Below are positions 50,226 through 59,067 of a stretch of DNA of 61,884 bases, piece after piece (within the stretch, counting starts at the first letter, position 1; each line of letters starts with the position of its first letter). The stretch spans positions 1 to 61,884 of the forward strand of contig JAETRV010000011.1 in assembly GCA_021770005.1 (NCBI GenBank). Direction: 5' to 3'. The stretch is from Anaerotruncus sp. Lineage in GTDB: Bacteria; Bacillota; Clostridia; Oscillospirales; Ruminococcaceae. The notes beneath the pieces were generated by a model. It did no database searches. It was not told the DNA's origin and was given only the letters and a program-made list of their open reading frames with translations. Position numbers and translations under genes: made by a program.

Positions 50226-50720
50226 TCAAATTGTGCGGATGGCTTCCGAGCCTTTTTGCAGCGCGACCATCCCTGTCCGGGCAACCTCGGCGATCCCGTA
50301 AGGGGTGAGCATCTCGAGGAGCAGGTCGACCTTCTCCGGGCGGTCGCAAAGCTCGACGGTCAGCGTCGCATGCGAAAGGTCGACGATCTTTGCGTTCAGG
50401 ATCGAAGCGATGTCGATGATCCCGCCGCGGTTCTGCTGGTCGGCATTCACCTTGACAAGGACCAGTTCCCGGCGGGTCGCGGTCTCCGCCGGGAGCATCC
50501 GCACCTTGATGACGTCGATCTGCTTGTTGAGCTGTTTTTCCACCTGCTCTAGGGTGCGTTCGTCCCCCTTGGCCACAATCGTCATCCGCGAGACGCTCCG
50601 GTCCTCGGTTTCTCCGACCGCGAGGCTCTCGATATTAAACCCCCGGCGCGCAAACAGTCCCGCTGTCCGGGAGAGCACCCCCGCCTTATTTTCCACCAGT
50701 ACCGAGATAATCCGTTTCAT
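50226..50720 (-). CDS. ilvN: Acetolactate synthase small subunit IlvN
   Basis: 164 residues. The N-terminal ACT domain (RIISVLVENKAGVLSRTAGL; RRGFNIESLAVGETEDRSVS) binds valine for feedback control; a second ACT-like domain follows (LVLVKVNADQQNRGGIIDIA; TPYGIAEVARTGMVALQKGS). It activates and regulates IlvB. The ATG overlaps the ilvB stop by four bases, which rules out a longer in-frame start. Confidence 0.96.
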   Translation of the reverse strand: MKRIISVLVENKAGVLSRTAGLFARRGFNIESLAVGETEDRSVSRMTIVAKGDERTLEQVEKQLNKQIDVIKVRMLPAETATRRELVLVKVNADQQNRGGIIDIASILNAKIVDLSHATLTVELCDRPEKVDLLLEMLTPYGIAEVARTGMVALQKGSEAIRTI

Positions 50721-52333
50721 TCGGTCGCCTCCTTTGGGTCCACCAGACATTCGAGCAGGGCGGGGCCCTTTGTCCGGAGCAGCTGTTCGACCGCCTGCCC
50801 CAGGCTGCCGTTGTCCGACGCCTGCCACGCCGGGATGCCATACGCCGCCGCAATCCCGCAGGCCGACGGGCTTCCCGAAAGATCAACCGCAGTCTCCCGC
50901 CCGCCGTACCGGTTCTGCTGGATCTCCCGCACCAACCCCAGCCGGTTGTTGCGGACCACCACCAGCTTGACGTCTACCCCATGCTGTACCGCCGTACCCA
51001 GCTCCATCATCGACATCTGGAACGAGCCGTCCCCGCAGACCGCGACCACCTGCCGTTCCGGGGCCGCGAGTTTCGCCCCGACCGCCGCCGGAAGCGCATA
51101 GCCCATCGTTCCCATGCCGCCCGAGGTCAAAAAACGCCCGCCGCGCGCGCGATAATACCGCGCGGACCAGAGCTGGTTCTGCCCCACATCCGCAACATAG
51201 ACCGCATCCGGCTCCATCTTCTCCGACAGGGTCTCCACCAGGCGCCGCGGGTCTACTACCCCCGGTTTTTCGGTGTACGGGCGCGGCTCCTGCTCCCGCA
51301 GTTCCCGCAGATGGGAGAGCCATCCCTCCCACGCCCCGGAAGGCTTCTGGTCACAGAGCTGCTCGACGACTGCGCCCGCGTCCCCCACCAGAGGAATCGT
51401 CGCGCCGAGGTTTTTGCCGATCTCGGCGGAGTCAATGTCGATGTGCACCACTTCGGTGGCCTGTTCGAGCGCGGACGGGGCTTTCACCGCCCGGTCCCCC
51501 ACCCGCGCGCCGATGATGACCAGCAGGTCGCTCTCCTCCACCGCGCGGTTGGCCGAGCGAAACCCGCTCTGTCCGAGCATCCCGAAATAGAGCGGATGCT
51601 CGGACGGGAAAACACCGATCCCCATCAAGGTCGAGACCGCCGGCAAGCCGCACTGTTCGCAGAACCGGCGCACCCGTTCCGCCGCGTCCGCCGCATGCAC
51701 CCCGCCGCCTACGCAGAGGAGCGGTTTTTTTGCTGCGCAGATTGCCTGCGCCACCCGTTTGACCTGCACCGGATGCCCCTTGAACCGGGGTTTGTAGCCG
51801 CGGATATCGACCGAAGCAGGGTATGCAAATTGAAGGGATTGCTGCTGGACATCGACCGGCATGTCGATCAAAACCGGGCCTTTGCGTCCGGTCGAGGCGA
51901 TGTGGAACGCCTCTTTGAATACACGGGGAATCTCCTGCACCTCCCGGACCAGATAGCTGTACTTGGTGAACGGTTCCGCCGCACCGGTTGTATCGACCTC
52001 CTGGAAGACATCCCGGCCGAGCAGGCGGGTTTCGACCTGCCCGGTAATCACAACCAGCGGGATCGAATCCATATAAGCGGTCGCGATTGCGGTGAACAGG
52101 TTGGTTGCACCCGGCCCCGAGGTCGCGATGCAAACCCCCGGCCGGCCGGTGATCCGCGCATAGCCGGATGCGGCGTGCCCCGCGTTCTGCTCCGACCGCA
52201 CGAGGATATGCCCAATTCCGGAACTGCGGAGGGCATCATAAAATGGGCAGATTGCTGCCCCTGGATAGCCGAATACGGTAGAGACGCCCTCCTGTATCAG
52301 CGACTCCACCATCGCCTGTGCACCTGTAATCAT
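50717..52333 (-). CDS. ilvB: Acetolactate synthase large subunit IlvB
   Basis: 538 residues, ThDP-dependent. It condenses pyruvate with pyruvate or 2-oxobutyrate, the committed step of branched-chain amino acid synthesis. Seen: GYPGAAICPFYDAL (glycine loop), the catalytic Glu in VRSEQNAGHAASGYARITG (near 48), GRDVFQEVDTTG (FAD region), and the ThDP/Mg motif GDGSFQMSMMELGTAVQHGV...NNRLG (near 433-465). RBS GGGGGA. No attenuator leader is evident upstream. Confidence 0.96.
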   Translation of the reverse strand: MITGAQAMVESLIQEGVSTVFGYPGAAICPFYDALRSSGIGHILVRSEQNAGHAASGYARITGRPGVCIATSGPGATNLFTAIATAYMDSIPLVVITGQVETRLLGRDVFQEVDTTGAAEPFTKYSYLVREVQEIPRVFKEAFHIASTGRKGPVLIDMPVDVQQQSLQFAYPASVDIRGYKPRFKGHPVQVKRVAQAICAAKKPLLCVGGGVHAADAAERVRRFCEQCGLPAVSTLMGIGVFPSEHPLYFGMLGQSGFRSANRAVEESDLLVIIGARVGDRAVKAPSALEQATEVVHIDIDSAEIGKNLGATIPLVGDAGAVVEQLCDQKPSGAWEGWLSHLRELREQEPRPYTEKPGVVDPRRLVETLSEKMEPDAVYVADVGQNQLWSARYYRARGGRFLTSGGMGTMGYALPAAVGAKLAAPERQVVAVCGDGSFQMSMMELGTAVQHGVDVKLVVVRNNRLGLVREIQQNRYGGRETAVDLSGSPSACGIAAAYGIPAWQASDNGSLGQAVEQLLRTKGPALLECLVDPKEATE

Positions 52334-52344
52334 CCATTTTCCCC

Positions 52345-53277
52345 CTATTCTTCCGGATATGCGGATTCAAACATGCGGGTCAACTCGTCGAGCATCCGCC
52401 CGCTCTGCCGCTCGAATGCGGTCATGTCTACCGGGTAGAGCCGCCCGTTCTGGAATGCGCCGGTGGTGCTGTATACCGGCGTTGACTGGAAATACGAAGG
52501 ATCGATCGACTGGTCATAAAAGATCAGGTCGGGATAGAGGTCTACCGCTTTGTCCGATGGATAGACCCAGCCGGTAAATTCTGCTGCATCGTTTTCAACG
52601 CCGATCGATTCGAGCAGTTCCCCTTCGAAGGTATCTCCGGTCGCCATCAGGAGCGGCGGTTCCCGCAGGAGAATCCCTCCCAACGGCTCAGAAATGCCGG
52701 ACGCGCGCGCCTTCAGCGCATCGTAACCCGCAAGCAAGCCGTCAAATACCGTCCGGCCGTTTTCCGCGCCGTCCTCCATCCCGTCGAGGACGGTCGCCGC
52801 GGTTTCGTAAACCTCCGCCAGTGTGTCCAGGCTGTCCGCCCTGCCAAGTATCACCACCTCCGCGCCCATCTGTTGCAGCCGGACGGTATCCGCCTGGGCG
52901 AGCGGCGCGGAGGTGAACACAACGTCGGGCGAGAGGCCGGAGATCGCCTCGAAGTTGGGAAGCGGAGCGGAACCGCACCGTTCCAACCCTTCGACCGCTG
53001 GGGGATAGTCGCAGAAATCGCTGACTCCGGCAAGACGGTCCTCTGCCCCCAGCTCACAGAGGATTTCGGTCAGCGCGGGGGAGAGCGAAACGATCCGTTC
53101 CGGCCGTTCGGGGATACGAATTTCCCCGATCGAAACCGGGAAATTGAGATCGACCGGTTCGGGCGCAGCGGAAGAAGCCGGCTCCGATGGCTCCTGTTCT
53201 TTCCCCTTGTCTTTGCATCCTGCCGCTGTCACCGCGACTGCCGCCGCCAGCAGCAGCGTCAACCAGCGTACCCGCAT
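52345..53277 (-). CDS. BtuF-like ABC transporter substrate-binding lipoprotein
   Basis: 310 residues. The lipobox VTAAGC (Cys near 21) is followed by a Ser/Pro/Glu linker and the two-lobed TroA/BtuF fold: RPERIVSLSPALTEILCELG, GVSDFCDYPPAVEGLERCGS, LSPDVVFTSAPL and PDLIFYDQSIDPSYF. These proteins deliver cobalamin, haem or iron chelates. Permease and ATPase genes are not next to it, so its partners are elsewhere. The ilvB gene starts 11 nt after its stop codon. Confidence 0.85.
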   Translation of the reverse strand: MRVRWLTLLLAAAVAVTAAGCKDKGKEQEPSEPASSAAPEPVDLNFPVSIGEIRIPERPERIVSLSPALTEILCELGAEDRLAGVSDFCDYPPAVEGLERCGSAPLPNFEAISGLSPDVVFTSAPLAQADTVRLQQMGAEVVILGRADSLDTLAEVYETAATVLDGMEDGAENGRTVFDGLLAGYDALKARASGISEPLGGILLREPPLLMATGDTFEGELLESIGVENDAAEFTGWVYPSDKAVDLYPDLIFYDQSIDPSYFQSTPVYSTTGAFQNGRLYPVDMTAFERQSGRMLDELTRMFESAYPEE

Positions 53278-53281
53278 CCGC

Positions 53282-54157
53282 TTACCCCCTTTGTTTCTGC
53301 CGGGATTTCCCGGTAATATCCAGATAGGGCAGGATAATACTGCTAAGAATCAGCAGTAATCCCACAAATCCCAAGCTGCCAAGCTTTTCATCAAGCACCA
53401 CGACCCCCAACAAAGCTGCGATCGCGGGGCTGATTGCGCAGAGCACGCCAGCCCGTCCGGCGGTCACATGGCTTTGTGCAACCGGTTGCAGGGTGAAGCC
53501 AAATCCGGTGCAGACCACGATTAGGATTGCCAGCATCCCCCACTGCGCGCCGGTTTGGGGCAGCTGGGGCTGTTCTAAAAGCAGGGTCATCAGCAGGGAT
53601 AGGGCCCCCATGACGCCAACCTGTATGATGCCGATGCATAAGGTTGAGCCGCTTTCGTGGGACAGCCGGTCTGTTACCGGAATCGACGCCGCATAGGAGA
53701 GACCGGCCAGAAGGCCAAATACGAACCCTCCTTCCAGTTCGCCCTGCTGCATGGCCAGCAGGACGACCCCTAGCATCGCGACCGCAATGCTGACAGCAGT
53801 GATACGGTTCGGGAACTTCCTGAAAAGCATGATTTCCAGGATGGGCACAAAGATGATCGCACAGTTTTCCAACAAAGAAACCAGGGAAGAATCCGCCTGC
53901 TTGAGGGCCAGCATCTCAAAGGACATGGTGAAGAAAAACAGCAGGCCGATTGCCGCGCCTGCGGCGAGGCTTCTCCGGGTGGCCTTTGCCATCTCCTTTC
54001 GGAACAGCGCTGCCAGCAAACAAAAGGCGAGCAGGAACCTTGCAGCCAAAAGATTGAACGGGCCGAGGTCCTCCAGAATCATCTTACTGAAGATAAAAGA
54101 CGTAGCCCTAGCTGCGATCACAGCCGCCAGCAGTAGCTCATATTTTCTGGCATGCAA
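53282..54157 (-). CDS. EamA/DMT-family transporter
   Basis: 291 residues, ten membrane helices in two EamA repeats (1-140 and 155-285). Seen: LLAARFLLAFCLLAALFRKE, QADSSLVSLLENCAIIFVPI, and the mirrored LCAISPAIAALLGVVVLDEK near the C-terminus. DMT exporters carry amino acids or other metabolites. The start is read as TTG at 54157, eleven nt after AAGGAG. It may be co-transcribed with the BtuF-like gene, four nt downstream. Confidence 0.88.
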   Translation of the reverse strand: MHARKYELLLAAVIAARATSFIFSKMILEDLGPFNLLAARFLLAFCLLAALFRKEMAKATRRSLAAGAAIGLLFFFTMSFEMLALKQADSSLVSLLENCAIIFVPILEIMLFRKFPNRITAVSIAVAMLGVVLLAMQQGELEGGFVFGLLAGLSYAASIPVTDRLSHESGSTLCIGIIQVGVMGALSLLMTLLLEQPQLPQTGAQWGMLAILIVVCTGFGFTLQPVAQSHVTAGRAGVLCAISPAIAALLGVVVLDEKLGSLGFVGLLLILSSIILPYLDITGKSRQKQRG

Positions 54158-54271
54158 TCTACATCAGACTCCTTGTTGTAAAATCCGGTTGATCGCTCTG
54201 ATTTTATCACAAATGTCCACCGGGTTCAATGCATGTTGGGAAAAATGTTCTGGTGGGAAGGACAAACCAAA

Positions 54272-54298
54272 CGGTCCGGATGCTTTCCATCCGGACCG
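54272..54298 (-). terminator. Terminator of the arg operon
   Basis: CGGTCCGGATG and CATCCGGACCG pair around CTTTC; on the minus strand it runs into 'tttggtttgtcc'. It lies 28 nt after the argF stop. Confidence 0.8.
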
Positions 54299-54325
54299 CT
54301 TCAGAGCGCAGCAGAACCGCGCGGT

Positions 54326-55261
54326 TTATTGTGCCGGGGTCTCCTCCCGGGATTCCTTTGCCATGGTCTTGACCAGTACCGCCTTTTGGGCGTGCAGGCG
54401 GTTTTCCGCCTCGTCGAAAATCTCGTTGGCATGTGCCTCGAACACCTCGGCGGTGATCTCCTCGCCCCGATGAGCGGGCAGGCAGTGCTGCACCATCACA
54501 TCCGGCGCGCACTCTCTGAGCAGCGCATCGTTGACCTGATACCCCTCGAACGCCTTTTTGCGCAGTTCGGCTTCGCCCTCCTGCCCCATCGATGCCCAAA
54601 CGTCGGTGAACACCACATCCGCCCCCGCAGCGGCCTCCTTCGGGCTGGTCACCAGCTTGAACCGCCCGGGGTAATCCTTTGCAAAAGCGAGCACCTGTGC
54701 GTCAGGCTGGTAATCCTCCGGGGTTGCTATCGAGACGTTCATCCCCATCTTCAGCCCGCCGACGATCAACGAGTTGGCCATGTTGTTTCCGTCGCCGATA
54801 TAGCAGAGGTTCAGCCCTTCCAGGGAGCCCTTGTACTCCCGGACGGTCAGCAGGTCAGCGAGGACCTGGCAGGGATGGCAGAAGTCGGTCAGCCCGTTGA
54901 TGATCGGGATACTGCCGTATTTGGCGAGGTCCTCGACCTCCTTCTGCGCAAAGGTGCGGATCATAATGCCGTCGAGGTAACGGGAGAGCACCCGCGCGGT
55001 ATCCTCCACCGCTTCGCCGCGCCCGATTTGCAGGTCCCGCGAGGAGAGGAACAGAGCGCTCCCGCCGAGCTGGCCCATCCCCACCTGGAACGAGACTCGG
55101 GTACGGGTGGAGGATTTCTGGAAGATCATACCGAGCGTCTGATTCTTCAGATAAGGGCGGATGATCCCATGTTTCAGTTCATATTTGAGCTGGTCGGCAA
55201 GATTGAGAATCTCGACGATCTCCTGTCCGCTCAGGTCCAACAGTTTCAACAGATGTTTCAT
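54326..55261 (-). CDS. argF: Ornithine carbamoyltransferase ArgF
   Basis: 311 residues. It makes citrulline from ornithine and carbamoyl phosphate. The carbamoyl phosphate site is SSTRTRVSFQ (near 50), with FLSSRDLQIGRGEAVEDTAR, and the ornithine site has DVWASMGQE (near 220) and HCLPAHRGEEI (near 263). The order argJBDF suggests the biosynthetic enzyme, not the catabolic one. The ATG overlaps the argD stop by four bases. Confidence 0.96.
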   Translation of the reverse strand: MKHLLKLLDLSGQEIVEILNLADQLKYELKHGIIRPYLKNQTLGMIFQKSSTRTRVSFQVGMGQLGGSALFLSSRDLQIGRGEAVEDTARVLSRYLDGIMIRTFAQKEVEDLAKYGSIPIINGLTDFCHPCQVLADLLTVREYKGSLEGLNLCYIGDGNNMANSLIVGGLKMGMNVSIATPEDYQPDAQVLAFAKDYPGRFKLVTSPKEAAAGADVVFTDVWASMGQEGEAELRKKAFEGYQVNDALLRECAPDVMVQHCLPAHRGEEITAEVFEAHANEIFDEAENRLHAQKAVLVKTMAKESREETPAQ

Positions 55262-56421
55262 TGTCCCAACACCTCATTCAAAATTTCCAGCCCCCGGTCG
55301 ATCTCCTCATACGAGATGGTCAGCGGCGGGAGCATCCGCAGTTTGGCCTTGGCGGTCAGGATAATCAACCCACGCCGCAGGCATTCCGCAGCGGTTGGCC
55401 TGCTCTCCAGACCGTCGAGGGTGATCCCCAGCATCATCCCTTTGCCCTCGACGCTCACCACATGCGGCATCTCAAGCACCCTTCTGGTGAGGTATGCCCC
55501 TTTTTCAGCAACCTCGTTGAGCAGCGTTCCATCCAACCGGCGCAGTACCTCGTTCGCGCCTGCACAGACCACCGGATTGCCGCCGAAGGTGGTCCCATGG
55601 TCACCGTATCCGAACACCGATTCGCACTTTTCCCCGAGCAGGACCGCACCGATCGGCAACCCGCCGCCCAATCCCTTGGCAAGGGAGGCGAGGTCGGGGG
55701 TAATCCCGTAGTGTTCGGAGCAGAGCAGTTTCCCAGTGCGGCCAACGCCGGTCTGCACCTCGTCGATCATCAGCAGGATGTCCTGTTCCGCACAAAGCGC
55801 TGCCGCCGCGCTGACAAACTCCTGTGACAGCGGCACCACCCCGCCTTCACCCTGTACCAGCTCGAGCAGGATGCCGCAGACCGTACCATCCGCAGCGGCC
55901 CGGAGCGCTTCCATATCGCCCGCCTGCACGAACCGGAACCCCTCGGTGAACGGGTTGTAATATTGATGGAAAACGTCCTGTCCGGTCGCCGAGAGGGTGG
56001 TCACCGTACGCCCGTGGAACCCGTTTTCCAGCGCGATGATCGTATGGCGGCCCTTACCGTATTTGTCATAGCTGTATTTGCGCGCGGCCTTGATAATCCC
56101 TTCATTCGCCTCCGCACCCGAATTTGCGAAAAAGACCTTTTTCGCAAAGGTGCGCGCACAGAGGGTCTCGGCGAGCTTTGCCATCGGTTCGGAGTAGTAG
56201 AGGTTGGAGATATGCTGCAATTTCCCGGCCTGCTCGCAAACTGCCTTCACCCAGCCTTCATCGCAAAACCCGAGCGAATCCACGCCGATCCCGGTCGAAA
56301 AATCGATATAGGTTTTGCCTTCCACGTCGGTGCAGACCGCCCCCTTGCCGCTGACCGCTTCCAGGTCAAACCGCGCGTAGCTGTGCGCAATATACGTTTG
56401 GTCCAGCTCCTTGAATCCCAT
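55258..56421 (-). CDS. argD: Acetylornithine aminotransferase ArgD
   Basis: 387 residues, class III PLP aminotransferase. Converts N-acetylglutamate semialdehyde to N-acetylornithine. Seen: YIDFSTGIGVDSLG, FFANSGAEANEGIIKAARKY, LENGFHGRTVTTLSATG, LMIDEVQTGVGRTGKL, and the PLP Lys in LASLAKGLGGGLPIGA (near 240). The start ATG follows GGGGA; an in-frame codon 11 codons earlier has no site. Confidence 0.96.
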   Translation of the reverse strand: MGFKELDQTYIAHSYARFDLEAVSGKGAVCTDVEGKTYIDFSTGIGVDSLGFCDEGWVKAVCEQAGKLQHISNLYYSEPMAKLAETLCARTFAKKVFFANSGAEANEGIIKAARKYSYDKYGKGRHTIIALENGFHGRTVTTLSATGQDVFHQYYNPFTEGFRFVQAGDMEALRAAADGTVCGILLELVQGEGGVVPLSQEFVSAAAALCAEQDILLMIDEVQTGVGRTGKLLCSEHYGITPDLASLAKGLGGGLPIGAVLLGEKCESVFGYGDHGTTFGGNPVVCAGANEVLRRLDGTLLNEVAEKGAYLTRRVLEMPHVVSVEGKGMMLGITLDGLESRPTAAECLRRGLIILTAKAKLRMLPPLTISYEEIDRGLEILNEVLGQ

Positions 56422-56530
56422 TTTTGTTTCCCCGCTTTCTATGTCCGTTTGCACCGGCTGTACTTCTCTTTTGCAAAGCTGTGCGCTTCCTCGATTCCGA
56501 AGGAGACTTTTCCCTTGCCCCTGCGAACCC

Positions 56531-57391
56531 CTAGCCGAGGAACATGGTGCCGATCCCCTCGTTGGTCATCATCTCGATCAGGATCGAATGGGGGATTCTG
56601 CCGTCGATGATGAATGAGTGGTTGACCCCCCGGCGCACCGCCTCGACACAGCATTCCACCTTGGGGATCATGCCGCCCGAGATGATCCCCTGCCGGACCA
56701 ACGCGGGCACATCGCTGCACCGCACCTCTGAAATCAGGGTGGTGTCGTCGTCCCGGTCTCGCAGCAGCCCCCGGATATCGGTGAGCGAAATCAGGTTTTC
56801 GGCGTGCAGCTCAGCGGCGATCCGGGCGGCGGCAGCATCGGCATTGATGTTATAGACCGTCCCATCGGCCCCCACCCCCAGCGTCGCAATGACCGGGATG
56901 TAACCTGCCTCAAGCGCGTCCAGAATCGGGGCAGGGTTCACCTCTGAAATCTCCCCGACCAGCCCTAGGTCCTCGCCCGACTGTACCTTCTCCGCATGGA
57001 TCATCTGCCCGTCGATCCCGCAAAGTCCGACCGCCCGGCCGCCCTTACACTGAAGCAGCCGCACCAGCTCCTTGTTGACCCTGCCGCAAAGGACCATCTG
57101 CACCACGTCGAGGGTTTCCTGGTCGGTATACCGCAGCCCGTTGACAAACCGGCTCTCCTTGCCGAGCGCTTTGAGGGTGGCGGAGATTTCCGGCCCGCCG
57201 CCGTGTACCAGCACGATCTTGATCCCGACAAGCGAGAGCAGCACAATGTCACTCATCACCGCCTCTTTGAGCGCGTCGTTGATCATCGCATTGCCGCCAT
57301 ATTTCACCACGACAACCTTGTTGTCATATTTTTGCAGGTAGGGCAGCGCCTCCGCGAGCACCGCCGCCTTGTCCGCATTGCTGATGTTCAT
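56531..57391 (-). CDS. argB: Acetylglutamate kinase ArgB
   Basis: 286 residues, amino acid kinase fold. Phosphorylates N-acetylglutamate. Seen: VVVKYGGNAMIND (near 28), LVHGGGPEISATLKALG (near 61-77), RFVNGLRYTDQETLDVVQMV, NINADAAAARIAAEL and SGGMIPKVECCVEAV. The arginine-inhibited form normally has an extra N-terminal helix; the short helix here (NISNADKAAVLAEALPYLQK) fits it. ATG six nt after GGGGGA. Confidence 0.95.
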   Translation of the reverse strand: MNISNADKAAVLAEALPYLQKYDNKVVVVKYGGNAMINDALKEAVMSDIVLLSLVGIKIVLVHGGGPEISATLKALGKESRFVNGLRYTDQETLDVVQMVLCGRVNKELVRLLQCKGGRAVGLCGIDGQMIHAEKVQSGEDLGLVGEISEVNPAPILDALEAGYIPVIATLGVGADGTVYNINADAAAARIAAELHAENLISLTDIRGLLRDRDDDTTLISEVRCSDVPALVRQGIISGGMIPKVECCVEAVRRGVNHSFIIDGRIPHSILIEMMTNEGIGTMFLG

Positions 57392-57414
57392 ATCCAATCC
57401 CCCAAACGTGCAGA

Positions 57415-58635
57415 TTAAGTCCGATAATCCCCGTTGATCTTCACATAGTCATAGGTCAGGTCGCAGCCCCATGCAGTCGCTTGCCCAACCCCCTGGTCCA
57501 TATCAATTTCAATATGGATTTCCGATTCCGAGAGCACCTGTTTGGCGGTCTCCTCGCTGAACGCAATCCCCGCGCCCCCCTCGCAGACCTGTACCGTCCC
57601 GGCCTTGGAGGAGAACTCGACCGCAATCCGGCTGATATCAAATTCCGCATCGGTGTAGCCGATTGCGCAGAGCACCCGGCCCCAGTTGGCGTCCGCGCCG
57701 AACATCGCCGCTTTCAGCAGGTTGGAACAGACCACCGATTTTGCCACCTTTTTGGCGGTCTCCTTGTCGGGCGCGCCCGATACGGTGCATTCAAGCAGTT
57801 TGGTGGCGCCCTCGCCGTCTGCGGCAATCAGCTTTGCAAGCTGGCGGCAGACCATGGTCAGCGCCTGCACGAACTTGAAATATCCGGCGTTCTCAGCCTG
57901 AATCTGGTCGTTCCCCGCCAAACCGTTTGCCATGACCGACATCATGTCGTTGGTGGAGGTATCGCCGTCCACCGAGATCATGTTGAACGTCTCGTCTGCG
58001 ACCACCTTGCACGCCTTGCGGAGCATCTCAGGGCTGATTGCGGTGTCGCTTGTGACAAAACAGAGCATCGTTGCCATATTGGGATGGATCATCCCGCTGC
58101 CCTTGGCAATCCCGCCGACTGTGCAGACGGTCCCGTCGAGATCAAAGCTGACCGCCACCTCTTTGCGCAGGGTGTCGGTGGTCATGATCGCTTCGGCGGC
58201 TTCGGTACCGCCGTCCGCGCGCAGCGCCGAAACAAGCGAGGGCATCGCTTTGGTGATCGGGTCGAGCGGGAGCGGGCGCCCGATCACGCCGGTCGAGGCG
58301 ATAATCAGGTCGTCCTCTGAAAGCTTCAACGCGTTGGCGGCGCTCTCACACATCGCATGTGCGATAAACTCGCCGTCCGCGTTGCAGGTGTTCGCATTGC
58401 CCGAGTTGCAGAGGACCGCCTGTGCAATCCCATTTTGCAGGTGCTCCTGGGTGACCAGGATCGGCGCGCCTTTGACCTTGTTTTGGGTATAGATGGCAGC
58501 GGCGGCACAGGGCGCCTCACTGACGATCAATGCGAGGTCGCGCTTGGTGCGGTTGGCGCGGATCCCACACCAGATGCCGCTGGCCTTGAACCCTTTGGCG
58601 GCACAGACGCCGCCCTCAACAAATTTAAATGACAT
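57415..58635 (-). CDS. argJ: Bifunctional ornithine acetyltransferase ArgJ
   Basis: 406 residues. Transfers the acetyl group from N-acetylornithine to glutamate, closing the arginine cycle. The self-cleavage site lies in GMIHPNMATMLCFVTSD, before the Thr of ATML (near 195). Other landmarks: AVLCNSGNANTCNADG, ASTGVIGRPLPLDPI and SVDGDTSTNDMMSVMANG. Presence of ArgJ explains why no argE is needed. RBS AAGGAG. The leader upstream contains an R1-type repeat block. Confidence 0.96.
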   Translation of the reverse strand: MSFKFVEGGVCAAKGFKASGIWCGIRANRTKRDLALIVSEAPCAAAAIYTQNKVKGAPILVTQEHLQNGIAQAVLCNSGNANTCNADGEFIAHAMCESAANALKLSEDDLIIASTGVIGRPLPLDPITKAMPSLVSALRADGGTEAAEAIMTTDTLRKEVAVSFDLDGTVCTVGGIAKGSGMIHPNMATMLCFVTSDTAISPEMLRKACKVVADETFNMISVDGDTSTNDMMSVMANGLAGNDQIQAENAGYFKFVQALTMVCRQLAKLIAADGEGATKLLECTVSGAPDKETAKKVAKSVVCSNLLKAAMFGADANWGRVLCAIGYTDAEFDISRIAVEFSSKAGTVQVCEGGAGIAFSEETAKQVLSESEIHIEIDMDQGVGQATAWGCDLTYDYVKINGDYRT

Positions 58636-58654
58636 CGCTGTTTCACTCCTTTAC

Positions 58655-59055
58655 ATTGGAAACCGTTCAGTATCTTCTGCACAGGGGACAGGGGGCTTTT
58701 TCTCTTGCAAAAAGCCCCCTCTTCAGCTTGCCGATTCAATCGGCAAGCTGCTGGACAGGGAACCACGAATCTCTTCGCCTCACGTATTCGGCTCGCTTTC
58801 GTGTTTCCCCGCCAGTACCACCCTTCCTCTTGCCAAACCGCTTATAAGCGGTTTGGCGCTTCAAGGTATTTTTGTCCGGCACATGTCCGGACAAAAATAG
58901 GAATCCATTTCACAGGGCAAAGTATTCCGCTTGTTGTGGCAAGCGGCGGGGGCGCTGCCCCTCGACCCTGCCGCCTTTGAAAAGGCGGGCGAAACTTTTT
59001 AATCCCTCGGCTCCGCAATTTTTCGAGAAAAATTGCGTAAGGCTTTTGATTTTAG
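58655..59055 (+). repeat. R1 repeat block with inserted hairpins, inside the arg cluster
   Basis: The 58636-59067 gap has no gene. It contains the R1 terminator hairpin GGGGGCTTTTT...AAAAAGCCCCC (58691-58719), then AGCTTGCCGATT/AATCGGCAAGCT, the perfect palindrome GCCAAACCGC..GCGGTTTGGC (near 58834-58859), TATTTTTGTCCGG...CCGGACAAAAATA (near 58867-58900), a GGCGG/CCGCC hairpin (58970-58990) and the R1 AT module (59010-59050). It splits argC from argJ and is bound to affect read-through. Confidence 0.75.
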
Positions 59056-59067
59056 ACTACCACTTTA

